35,252 nucleotides of DNA from an uncultured Prevotellaceae bacterium (GTDB taxonomy: Bacteria > Bacteroidota > Bacteroidia > Bacteroidales > Muribaculaceae). The position numbers and the translations under genes were made by a program. The notes under the pieces were generated by a model. That model did no database searches. It had not been told where the DNA came from and saw only the letters and a program-made list of their open reading frames with translations. Position 1 is the stretch's first letter, and every line of letters begins with the position of its first letter. Below are positions 25,951 through 33,276 of this stretch, in pieces. Location: assembly GCA_937916085.1 (NCBI GenBank), contig CALGGO010000038.1:1-35252 (forward strand), read 5' to 3'.

Positions 25951-25985
25951 AAAAGTTTTCAGTTGTCAGTTATCAGTTTTAAGTT
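25951..25985. repeat. Heptad array, unit TCAGTT
   Basis: Five 7-mers (AAAAGTT, TTCAGTT, GTCAGTT, ATCAGTT, TTAAGTT) in the gap upstream of umuD and downstream of htpG. It is further from a start (about 100 nt) than the other arrays and upstream of the predicted promoter. Confidence 0.65.
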
Positions 25986-26041
25986 TTTTAGTTTCATATA
26001 ATGAAATTGTTATACATTCAGCATAATCACTATAAGACAAA

Positions 26042-26077
26042 CCAAGCGAGTTGTTGCGATATAGACAACTCGCTTGG
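26042..26077 (-). terminator. Terminator after htpG
   Basis: CCAAGCGAGTTGT (26042-26054) is perfectly complementary to 26065-26077, a 13-bp stem with a 10-nt loop. On the minus strand TTTGTCTTA follows, a modest T tract. It lies 23 nt after the htpG stop. Confidence 0.75.
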
Positions 26078-26099
26078 GGTAATAATGGGTTATCGCTTT

Positions 26100-28145
26100 T
26101 TACAGTAAATCGACTGAACGTTTCAGGAAATTGTTGAGGGCTTCGCCTTTGAGCAACCCGTTGCCGAGGAGGGCGATGTCAATTAGTTGCTTAACGGTGT
26201 CTTGTCCGGCGGCATAGTTGGTGACAATCTCCTCTTTCTTGCCGCGCAACTCTTGTGCCTTGTCCTCGTTTTTCTTGAGGTCGTCCTTCTTGTCCTCGGG
26301 TACGCCTTTGTTGTCCTTGTCGAGGTCACGAATGGCCTTGATAACGGCATTGGTGGCAGCGAGTTCGTCGTCAATAGGCTTAATCTCGTCTTTGACAGCC
26401 GCAACAGCTTGCTCTACGACACGCTTAATGAGCGGGTGGCTGGTGTTGAGCGTGAAGTTATAAGCATCGGGGAACTCTCCGTAGAAACTCATGCCTGGCT
26501 GGAACACCGCCATATCCTTCATGCGTCGCATATACTCGCTCTGGGTAATCACCACAGGCTGAGCGTCGGGCGACATGGCGGCATAGGTCACCATAAACTC
26601 GCTCTTCTCGATGGCAGGAATCTGCGACTTGAATAGGGTAGAGGCAATTTCGCGTTCCTCGGTAGTGAGGTCGGCGTCTTTAGCGTCTTCCTTACGAACG
26701 AGATTGTCAACAACATCGCTATCAACACGCACAAATCGCGATTTCTCGTTCATCTGCTCCAGCAGTCCCACGAATGGGATGTCGAGCTGACCGTCCATCA
26801 ACAGCACGTCATAGCCCTTATCCTGGGCAGCTTTGATGTAGGTGTATTGCGCTGTCTTGTCGGTGGCATAGAGATAGATGAGGTTTTCGTCCTTATCGGT
26901 CTGGTTGCCCTTAATAAGGTCTTTGTACTCGTCAAACTTGAAGTATTTGCCATCGGTGTTCTGGAGCAAAGCGAACTTGGCGGCCGCGTCCTTAAACTTC
27001 TCGTCGCTGAGCATGCCATACTCAATGAATATCTTGATGTCGTTCCATTTCTCCTCAAATGCCTTGGCGTCGGTCTTAGCAATTTCTTCTAGGCGGCTTG
27101 CCACCTTCTTGGTGATATAAGACGAAATCTTCTTCACGTTGCGGTCGGCTTGCAGGTAGGATCGTGACACGTTCAACGGGATGTCGGGGCTGTCGATAAC
27201 TCCTTGCAGCAGCATCATGAACTCTGGCACCACGCCTTCCACACTGTCGGTTACAAACACCTGGTTGCAATAAAGCTGGATGCGGTCTTTGCGGATGTCG
27301 AGGTTGTTCTTAATCTTAGGGAAATAAAGGATACCTGTGAGAGTGAACGGATAATCCACATTCAAGTGAATCCAGAACAAAGGATCGTCCTGTGCCGGCT
27401 GGATAGCATGATAGAACTTGATGTAGTCCTCATCTTTGAGGTCAGTGGGCTTGCGTGTCCAGAGTGGCTCAATGTCGTTGATTACCTTATCTTTGTCGGT
27501 ATCGACATATTTGCCGTCTTTCCACTCCTGTTCCTTGCCGAACACCACTGGCACTGGCAGGAATTTGCAATACTTGTTGAGCAAGGTGCTGATGCGTGAC
27601 TGCTCAAGAAACTCTTTCTCGTCATCATCGATATATAGCACGATGTCGGTGCCGCGCTCTGCCTTTTCACACTCGGTCATCTCAAACTCTGGCGAGCCGT
27701 CGCAAGACCAGAGCACGGGCTTTGCGCCTTCCTCCCAAGAGAGGGTGCGAATCTCCACTTTCTTGGCAACCATGAAAGCCGAGTAGAAGCCCAGTCCGAA
27801 GTGACCTATGATGGCATTGGCGTTGTCCTTATACTTGTTGAGGAAGTCTTCGGCTCCCGAGAAGGCAATCTGGTTGATGTATTTATCCACATCCTGCTCG
27901 GTCATACCTATACCGTGGTCACTCACGGTAAGAGTGCCAGCGTCTTTGTCAAGAGATACTGACACTTTCAGTCCTTCGGTCTCGCCCTTGAAATCGCCGG
28001 CAGAGGCGAGGGTTTTTAGTTTTTGTGTTGCATCTACTGCATTAGAAACCAGCTCACGCAAGAAAATCTCGTGGTCGCTGTACAAGAATTTTTTAATAAC
28101 GGGGAAAATGTTGTTGGTTGTTACCCCAATTGATCCTTTTGCCAT
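26100..28145 (-). CDS. htpG: Molecular chaperone HtpG (Hsp90)
   Basis: A 681-residue Hsp90. The GHKL ATP site is complete: Glu31 and Asn35 in FLRELVSNAVDA, Asp76 in SDHGIGM and the lid/glycine motif GHFGLGFYSAFMV from 114. The middle-domain catalytic Arg is in LNVSRSYLQ. The C-terminal region has a charged, helix-rich stretch (DKDNKGVPEDKKDDLKKNEDKAQ). The lid segment (YINQIAFSGAEDF) is the Bacteroidota form of the usual IAKSGT region. It is cytosolic and single-gene, with its own terminator. Confidence 0.96.
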   Translation of the reverse strand: MAKGSIGVTTNNIFPVIKKFLYSDHEIFLRELVSNAVDATQKLKTLASAGDFKGETEGLKVSVSLDKDAGTLTVSDHGIGMTEQDVDKYINQIAFSGAEDFLNKYKDNANAIIGHFGLGFYSAFMVAKKVEIRTLSWEEGAKPVLWSCDGSPEFEMTECEKAERGTDIVLYIDDDEKEFLEQSRISTLLNKYCKFLPVPVVFGKEQEWKDGKYVDTDKDKVINDIEPLWTRKPTDLKDEDYIKFYHAIQPAQDDPLFWIHLNVDYPFTLTGILYFPKIKNNLDIRKDRIQLYCNQVFVTDSVEGVVPEFMMLLQGVIDSPDIPLNVSRSYLQADRNVKKISSYITKKVASRLEEIAKTDAKAFEEKWNDIKIFIEYGMLSDEKFKDAAAKFALLQNTDGKYFKFDEYKDLIKGNQTDKDENLIYLYATDKTAQYTYIKAAQDKGYDVLLMDGQLDIPFVGLLEQMNEKSRFVRVDSDVVDNLVRKEDAKDADLTTEEREIASTLFKSQIPAIEKSEFMVTYAAMSPDAQPVVITQSEYMRRMKDMAVFQPGMSFYGEFPDAYNFTLNTSHPLIKRVVEQAVAAVKDEIKPIDDELAATNAVIKAIRDLDKDNKGVPEDKKDDLKKNEDKAQELRGKKEEIVTNYAAGQDTVKQLIDIALLGNGLLKGEALNNFLKRSVDLL

Positions 28146-28182
28146 AGTATATATTTTTTGTTGTTAATTATCGTTTTTTTTT

Positions 28183-28222
28183 CGAGTACTCGAGCAATCG
28201 AATAATCGAATAATTGAGAATA
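28183..28222. repeat. Tandem array, 8-nt unit CGAATAAT
   Basis: Five 8-mers (CGAGTACT, CGAGCAAT, CGAATAAT, CGAATAAT, TGAGAATA) lie 37 nt upstream of the htpG start. No TAnnTTTG promoter is evident near it. Confidence 0.75.
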
Positions 28223-28241
28223 TATCACATGTATAATAAAG

Positions 28242-28276
28242 CAAAAAAAATGCCACACCAAGTGGTGTGACATTTT
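28242..28276 (-). terminator. Terminator after clpC
   Basis: On the minus strand AAAATG-x-CACACC pairs with GGTGTG-x-CATTTT, with a 4-nt loop, ending in T8. It spans 28247-28276 with the T tract at 28243-28250, 21 nt after the clpC stop. Confidence 0.93.
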
Positions 28277-28297
28277 GTGTCGCATGGTGAAAATTTG

Positions 28298-30445
28298 TCA
28301 CTTATCAATTGTGGCTGTTATTTCGCCATCTTTCACATCGATTGTGATTGTCGCGCCAGTCACATTTTCGTGCCTTAACAGCAAGTCACTCATGGGATCT
28401 TCGATGTGGGTTTGGATGGCACGTTTGAGAGGTCGTGCGCCATATTGCACGTCAAATCCCTTCTCGGCGACGAGATTTCTTGCCTCAATAGTGACAACCA
28501 ACTCATTGCCCATTTCTTGCACACGCTTGTAGAACATCTCCAGCTCAATGTCAATGATTTTGAGAATATCGTCCTTGTTGAGGCTCGAGAAAGTGATGAT
28601 GTCGTCAACACGGTTGAGGAACTCAGGGGAGAACGAGCGGTTAAGAGCTTTGCGGATTACCGCATCGGAGCGTTCTTTAGTAAGTTCCTGAGTGTTGAAA
28701 CCCACGCCGGCGCCAAAATCCTTCAGTTCTCGGGTGCCGATGTTGGAAGTCATGATAATGATAGTGTTCTTGAAATCGACTTTACGTCCCAGGCTGTCGG
28801 TGAGTTCGCCCTCGTCAAGCACTTGCAGCAGCATGTTGAACACATCGGGGTGAGCCTTCTCAATCTCGTCGAGCAGAACTACAGAGTAGGGGTGACGGCG
28901 CACCTTCTCAGTGAGTTGTCCGCCTTCTTCGTAACCCACATATCCTGGAGGAGCTCCCACAAGCCGAGACACGTTGAACTTCTCCATATATTCACTCATG
29001 TCAATGCGGATGAGGGCGTCGGGGCTGTCAAACAGGAACTCGTTCAGGCACTTGGCAAGCAACGTCTTGCCCACGCCGGTAGGACCAAGGAACATGAACG
29101 AGCCTATGGGACGGTGCGGGTCTCTCAACCCCAATCGGTTACGACGAATGGCTTTAGCAATCTTCTCTATCGCCTCGTCTTGACCAATGACTTTAGATTT
29201 CAGTTCGTCAACCATTCCCAACAACCTGATGCCTTCGCTGGCGGCTATGCGCTTGGCGGGCACGCCAGTCATCATGGCTACCACTTGGGCGATATGATCT
29301 TCGTCAACGGTCTCACGGTTCTTGTCGAGCTCCGCTTCCCATTGCGCTCTCACGTCGTTAAGCGTGAGCTTGAGCTTCTCTTGCTGGTCGCGATAGCGGG
29401 CGGCACTCTCGAAGTTCTGCGCTTGAACGGCTTTAAGCTTATTGGCTTGCGCCTCGGCGATTTGCGCTTCCAGTTCTTCAATCTCTTTGGGAGGCACAAT
29501 CTTTGAGATGCGCACCCTCGACCCTGCCTCGTCAAGCACATCTATCGCTTTGTCGGGGAAGGCACGGTCGCTGATATATCGGTTGGTGAGGGCGACGCAG
29601 GCTTTAATTGCTTTGGGGGTATAATTCACGCCGTGATGCTTTTCATAGACTTCCTTGATGTTGTTCAATATCTCAAGGGTCTCTTCGGGAGTGGAGGCAT
29701 CGACGAGCACCTTCTGGAAACGGCGCTCCAGGGCTCCGTCTTTCTCGATGTTCTTGCGGTACTCGTCGAGAGTGGTGGCGCCTATGCATTGCAGCTCGCC
29801 GCGTGCCAGAGCAGGTTTGAGAAGGTTGGCAGCATCCATCGAGCCGCTGGCGTTGCCGGCGCCCACAATGGTGTGGATCTCATCGATAAAGAGGATTACC
29901 TCGTCGCTCTTCGACGCCTCATCGATGATAGCCTTGATGCGCTCCTCAAACTGTCCGCGATACTTGGTGCCGGCGACCACGCCAGCCATGTCGAGCGCCA
30001 CAATGCGCTTGTCCAAGAGGTTGTGGGGAACCTTGCGCTCCACTATGCGCTGTGCTAGTCCTTCGACTATCGCCGACTTGCCCACGCCAGGCTCGCCAAT
30101 GAGCACCGGGTTGTTCTTCTTGCGGCGGCTCAGGATTTGCGCCAGACGCTCTATCTCGCGCTCGCGGCCTATCACCGGGTCGAGGTCACCGTTGGCTGCA
30201 AGATGCGTAATATCCTTGCCATACTTGTTGATTGTGGGTGTCGCGTTGTCATTTTTTGTGACATTTCGTCGCTGAGTGGTTTTCTCGCCACCACTTGAAG
30301 GAGCGCCGCCTTGATCATCGTCATCAAAGTCGTCGTCATCCTCATCGCTAGCGAAGTCCACACCGTCAATAATAGGCATTACCTGCTCATCAATAAGAGC
30401 CATCAGTTCCTCATTTTTCAGTATGTTTATTTCGTCTTTTATCAT
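28298..30445 (-). CDS. clpC: ClpC-type AAA+ unfoldase lacking the N-terminal domain
   Basis: A 715-residue Hsp100. It has two AAA+ modules: Walker A GEPGVGKS at 117-124 with the DEIHTI box, and a second Walker A GPTGVGKT with DEIEKAHPDVF. Between them is a UVR-like helical segment (AQNFESAARYRDQQEKL). In the second module, RELKDFGAGVGFN contains the VGF tripeptide that docks on ClpP in ClpC proteins, so it probably feeds a ClpP protease encoded elsewhere. The usual Clp_N repeats of about 150 residues are absent: the protein starts with a short helix and a poly-acidic stretch (residues 34-44), and a TAG directly precedes the ATG, so no longer start exists. Bacteroides ClpC is about 840 residues. 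Confidence 0.9.
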   Translation of the reverse strand: MIKDEINILKNEELMALIDEQVMPIIDGVDFASDEDDDDFDDDDQGGAPSSGGEKTTQRRNVTKNDNATPTINKYGKDITHLAANGDLDPVIGREREIERLAQILSRRKKNNPVLIGEPGVGKSAIVEGLAQRIVERKVPHNLLDKRIVALDMAGVVAGTKYRGQFEERIKAIIDEASKSDEVILFIDEIHTIVGAGNASGSMDAANLLKPALARGELQCIGATTLDEYRKNIEKDGALERRFQKVLVDASTPEETLEILNNIKEVYEKHHGVNYTPKAIKACVALTNRYISDRAFPDKAIDVLDEAGSRVRISKIVPPKEIEELEAQIAEAQANKLKAVQAQNFESAARYRDQQEKLKLTLNDVRAQWEAELDKNRETVDEDHIAQVVAMMTGVPAKRIAASEGIRLLGMVDELKSKVIGQDEAIEKIAKAIRRNRLGLRDPHRPIGSFMFLGPTGVGKTLLAKCLNEFLFDSPDALIRIDMSEYMEKFNVSRLVGAPPGYVGYEEGGQLTEKVRRHPYSVVLLDEIEKAHPDVFNMLLQVLDEGELTDSLGRKVDFKNTIIIMTSNIGTRELKDFGAGVGFNTQELTKERSDAVIRKALNRSFSPEFLNRVDDIITFSSLNKDDILKIIDIELEMFYKRVQEMGNELVVTIEARNLVAEKGFDVQYGARPLKRAIQTHIEDPMSDLLLRHENVTGATITIDVKDGEITATIDK

Positions 30446-30530
30446 CTAATTTAATATTATTTGGACCTAAGCCCATCTTTAATATAAGTACAATTTCAGC
30501 AATTTCTGTGCCAATATTCAATATACATTG

Positions 30531-30538
30531 CAAAATTA
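30531..30538 (-). promoter_or_regulatory. Probable -7 element of clpC
   Basis: TAATTTTG on the minus strand matches the consensus; the -33 side is weak (TTTC, 23 nt away). The leader to the clpC ATG would be about 78 nt. I see no CIRCE-like inverted repeat. Confidence 0.5.
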
Positions 30539-30598
30539 CTCATTATAGGCCTAATAAGTATGAAAATTGAGGCTAAATATAAAAAACAATGCTCTTAT

Positions 30599-30631
30599 TT
30601 TGGAATACAAATTAAAAAATGACTAATTTTG
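30599..30631 (+). promoter_or_regulatory. wecB promoter
   Basis: TTTG at 30599-30602, a 21-nt spacer and TAATTTTG at 30624-30631. A start near 30638 gives a 20-nt leader. It contains a four-codon frame (ATG AGT ATT ATA TGA, 30647-30661) whose TGA overlaps the wecB ATG. Confidence 0.7.
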
Positions 30632-30657
30632 CACTATAATTAAATAATGAGTATTAT

Positions 30658-31833
30658 ATGAGAAAAAAAGTAATGCTAGTGTTTGGCACGCGCCCGGAGG
30701 CAATAAAGATGGCTCCGCTGGTCAAGTGCCTTGAGCAACGCAAAGAAGAGTTTGAGGCAATCGTCTGTGTCACCGGTCAGCATCGCGAGATGCTCGACCA
30801 GGTGCTCAAGATTTTTGACATAACTCCCGATTATGACCTAAACATTATGAAGGCGGGCCAAGACCTTTATGACGTTACAACTCGAGTGCTTCAAGGCATG
30901 AGAGACGTACTTAAAGAAGTGAAGCCCGACATCGTCCTTGTTCATGGCGACACCACCACAAGCACAGCGACGGCGCTTGCCGCTTTCTATCAGCAGATAC
31001 CCGTTGGGCATGTGGAGGCTGGCTTGCGCACACACAACATATACAGTCCGTGGCCCGAGGAGATGAACCGCCAGATTACCGGTCGCATTGCCACAATGGA
31101 TTTCGCCCCCACGCCGTTGAGCCGCCAAAATCTGCTCGATGAGGGCGTGGCAGATGCTCACATCTTCGTTACTGGCAATACTGTGATTGACGCTTTGCAC
31201 ATCGTAGTGAACAAGATTAAGTGCAACAGCGAGTTGAATGCGACCCTGTCCACTAAGCTTGCTCAGCAAGGCTATGATGTCGCTCGCCTTGCCGATGGCC
31301 GCAGACTGGTGCTTATCACAGGTCACCGCCGAGAGAATTTTGGCGACGGTTTCCTCAACATCTGCAATGCCATCAAGCATCTAAGCGAGAAATATCCCGA
31401 AGTGGATTTTGTATATCCTATGCACCTGAATCCCAACGTGCGCCAGCCCATCCACAAGATATTTGGCGAGAACCTAGAGAACTTAGGCAACCTATTCTTC
31501 ATCGAACCGCTTGAATACCTTGACTTTGTGTTCCTGATGGAGAAATCCACCATTGTCCTTACCGACAGCGGTGGCATCCAGGAAGAGGCTCCTGGCCTTG
31601 GCAAACCGGTGCTTGTGATGCGCGACACCACCGAGCGCCCCGAGGCGCTTGAAGCTGGAACCGTGAAACTGGTGGGCACCGACTACAACAAGATTGTAGA
31701 TAACGTGTCGCTGCTACTTGACGATGAGAGAGAATATGAGATTATGAGTCGAGCAGTGAACCCTTACGGCGACGGCAAGGCTTGCCCACGCATCGCCGAG
31801 GCACTACACAACGCAATGGAGCTGACAAGCTGA
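30658..31833 (+). CDS. wecB: UDP-N-acetylglucosamine 2-epimerase (non-hydrolysing)
   Basis: A 391-residue enzyme interconverting UDP-GlcNAc and UDP-ManNAc for surface polysaccharides. The N-terminal motif VFGTRPEAIKMAPLVK (about 8-23), GHVEAGLRT, GHRRENFGDG and TDSGGIQEEAPGLGKPVLVMRDTTERPE, which line the UDP-sugar site, are all present. Length is standard. The last codons (CTG ACA AGC TGA) fall inside a GCTGACAA tandem array. galE follows after 235 nt, so a common nucleotide-sugar role is likely. Confidence 0.95.
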   Translation: MRKKVMLVFGTRPEAIKMAPLVKCLEQRKEEFEAIVCVTGQHREMLDQVLKIFDITPDYDLNIMKAGQDLYDVTTRVLQGMRDVLKEVKPDIVLVHGDTTTSTATALAAFYQQIPVGHVEAGLRTHNIYSPWPEEMNRQITGRIATMDFAPTPLSRQNLLDEGVADAHIFVTGNTVIDALHIVVNKIKCNSELNATLSTKLAQQGYDVARLADGRRLVLITGHRRENFGDGFLNICNAIKHLSEKYPEVDFVYPMHLNPNVRQPIHKIFGENLENLGNLFFIEPLEYLDFVFLMEKSTIVLTDSGGIQEEAPGLGKPVLVMRDTTERPEALEAGTVKLVGTDYNKIVDNVSLLLDDEREYEIMSRAVNPYGDGKACPRIAEALHNAMELTS

Positions 31834-31851
31834 CAAGGAACAAGCTGACAA
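31821..31851. repeat. Tandem array, 8-nt unit GCTGACAA, overlapping the wecB stop
   Basis: GCTGACAA, GCTGACAA, GGAACAA, GCTGACAA. The second copy contains the wecB TGA stop, so the repeat runs into coding sequence. GACAAG words also occur in other arrays. Confidence 0.75.
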
Positions 31852-31864
31852 GACAATGGCATAA

Positions 31865-31913
31865 AGTGGAGAGTTTAGAGGACAAAGTACCAAGGACAAA
31901 GGACAAAGTAAAA
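31865..31913. repeat. Heptad array, unit AGGACAA
   Basis: Seven 7-mers: AGTGGAG, AGTTTAG, AGGACAA, AGTACCA, AGGACAA, AGGACAA, AGTAAAA. AGAGTTTAGAGG (31870-31881) recurs in the array at 33121. Confidence 0.75.
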
Positions 31914-32004
31914 AAATGCACTTATGTTCTTATGTCTAAAAATGAAAACAAGAGCATTGTAGTTTCTCGTCGTTTCTAGTCGTTTGACTTAACACTTTGC
32001 TTGT

Positions 32005-32068
32005 CAGCTCGTAAGCTCGTAAGCTAAAAACGATAAACGATAAAAAATAAACGAAAAACAAAATAACA
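32005..32068. repeat. Arrays AAGCTCGT (8 nt) then AAAACGA (7 nt), abutting galE
   Basis: CAGCTCGT, AAGCTCGT, AAGCT, then six 7-mers (AAAACGA, TAAACGA, TAAAAAA, TAAACGA, AAAACAA, AATAACA) that end at the base before the galE ATG. CTAAAAACGATAAACGA (32024-32040) recurs exactly before lepA. Nothing else is seen in the 1834-2068 part of this gap (31914-32004). Confidence 0.8.
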
Positions 32069-33103
32069 ATGAAAGGTAAAATATTAGTGGCTGGTGGCAT
32101 GGGCTTCATAGGCTCACACACCACAGTAGAGTTGCAGAATGCTGGTTATGAGGTTGTTATTATAGACAATCTCTCTAATAGCAATGTCGATGTGCTTGAT
32201 GGCATAGAGAAAATCACTGGTATCAGGCCAGTATTTGTCGAGGGCGACTGCACCGACATCAACGTACTGCGCAAGATGTTCGACGAGAATCCAGGCATTG
32301 ACGGCATCATCGACTTCGCCGCCAGTAAGGCGGTAGGGGAATCGGTGCAGAAGCCTATCATGTACTATCGCAACAATCTCAACATCCTGCTCAACTTGCT
32401 TGAGCTGATGCCAGAGCATGGAGTGAAGGGATTTGTGTTCTCCTCGTCATGCACTGTCTATGGCGAGCCCGACAAGAACCCCATCACCGAGGATGCTCCC
32501 ACCAAGAAAGCCACCTCGCCTTACGGCGCCACTAAGCAGGTGAGCGAGGATATCATCGCCGACGTGATCAAGAGCGGAAGCCCCATCAAGGCTGTGCTGC
32601 TGAGATATTTCAACCCTATTGGCGCACATCCCAGCGCCGAGATAGGGGAGTTGCCTAATGGCGTACCCGCCAATCTCGTGCCTTACCTAACCCAGACCGC
32701 CATCGGTGTGCGCAAAGAGTTGAGCATCTTTGGCGATGACTACGACACCCCCGACGGCTCCTGCATTCGCGACTTCATCAATGTCGTTGACTTGGCAAAA
32801 GCCCATGTGAAAGCCCTTGAGCGTATGCTTGAGGACAAAAGCGACGAGCCACTTGAGGTGTTCAACATCGGTACTGGCGAAGGAGCATCGGTACTGCAAC
32901 TGCTTGCAGCTTTTGAGAAGGCGACAGGCGTGAAAGTGCCTCACAAGATTGTGGGACGACGCGAGGGCGATATCGTGAAAATATGGGCCGACCCCAAGAA
33001 GGCCAACGAGGTGCTGGGCTGGAAAGCCGAAGAAACCCTCGAAGACACTATGCTCAGCGCTTGGCGATGGCAACAGCGCCTCCGCGAGCGCGGAATAATG
33101 TGA
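32069..33103 (+). CDS. galE: UDP-glucose 4-epimerase
   Basis: A 344-residue short-chain dehydrogenase-like epimerase interconverting UDP-glucose and UDP-galactose (and possibly the N-acetyl forms). The NAD-binding GGMGFIG is at 9-15, SSSCTVYG at 125-132 and the catalytic YxxxK pair at Tyr152 and Lys156. RYFNPIGAHPSAEIGE and the C-terminal RREGDIVKIWADPKKA segments are conserved in GalE. Length is typical. It lies between wecB and lepA on +, with repeat-filled leaders on both sides. Confidence 0.94.
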   Translation: MKGKILVAGGMGFIGSHTTVELQNAGYEVVIIDNLSNSNVDVLDGIEKITGIRPVFVEGDCTDINVLRKMFDENPGIDGIIDFAASKAVGESVQKPIMYYRNNLNILLNLLELMPEHGVKGFVFSSSCTVYGEPDKNPITEDAPTKKATSPYGATKQVSEDIIADVIKSGSPIKAVLLRYFNPIGAHPSAEIGELPNGVPANLVPYLTQTAIGVRKELSIFGDDYDTPDGSCIRDFINVVDLAKAHVKALERMLEDKSDEPLEVFNIGTGEGASVLQLLAAFEKATGVKVPHKIVGRREGDIVKIWADPKKANEVLGWKAEETLEDTMLSAWRWQQRLRERGIM

Positions 33104-33120
33104 TAAGAGCGCTTCGCGCA

Positions 33121-33152
33121 GGTTAGAGGTTAGAGTTTAGAGGTTAGAGGTT
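33121..33152. repeat. Heptad array, unit GGTTAGA
   Basis: GGTTAGA, GGTTAGA, GTTTAGA, GGTTAGA, GGTT. First of three adjoining arrays between galE and lepA. Confidence 0.85.
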
Positions 33153-33154
33153 CT

Positions 33155-33217
33155 CGATAATCAATCCTCGATCTCCGATCCCCGATCCTCAATCCCCGAT
33201 AAACTGACAACTGACAA
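33155..33217. repeat. Nine-unit heptad array, CGATCCC then CTGACAA
   Basis: Nine consecutive 7-mers in frame: CGATAAT, CAATCCT, CGATCTC, CGATCCC, CGATCCT, CAATCCC, CGATAAA, CTGACAA, CTGACAA. The unit changes but the 7-nt period does not. The first six are the reverse complement of the GATCGGR words at 12764 and 15451. Confidence 0.85.
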
Positions 33218-33221
33218 ACTG

Positions 33222-33270
33222 CTTGTTAACTTGTCTACTTGTTAACTTGTTAACTAAAAACGATAAACGA
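33222..33270. repeat. Array CTTGTTAA (8 nt) then CTAAAAA CGATAAA, before lepA
   Basis: CTTGTTAA, CTTGTCTA, CTTGTTAA, CTTGTTAA, then CTAAAAACGATAAACGA (33254-33270), which is identical to the sequence before galE. It ends 6 nt before the lepA start. Confidence 0.8.
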
Positions 33271-33276
33271 ATTCAA

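Noticed and set aside
31782..31979. Plus-strand open frame of 65 codons across the wecB end
   Set aside because: It is a different frame through the array that overlaps the wecB stop, with a repeat-derived, low-complexity product.
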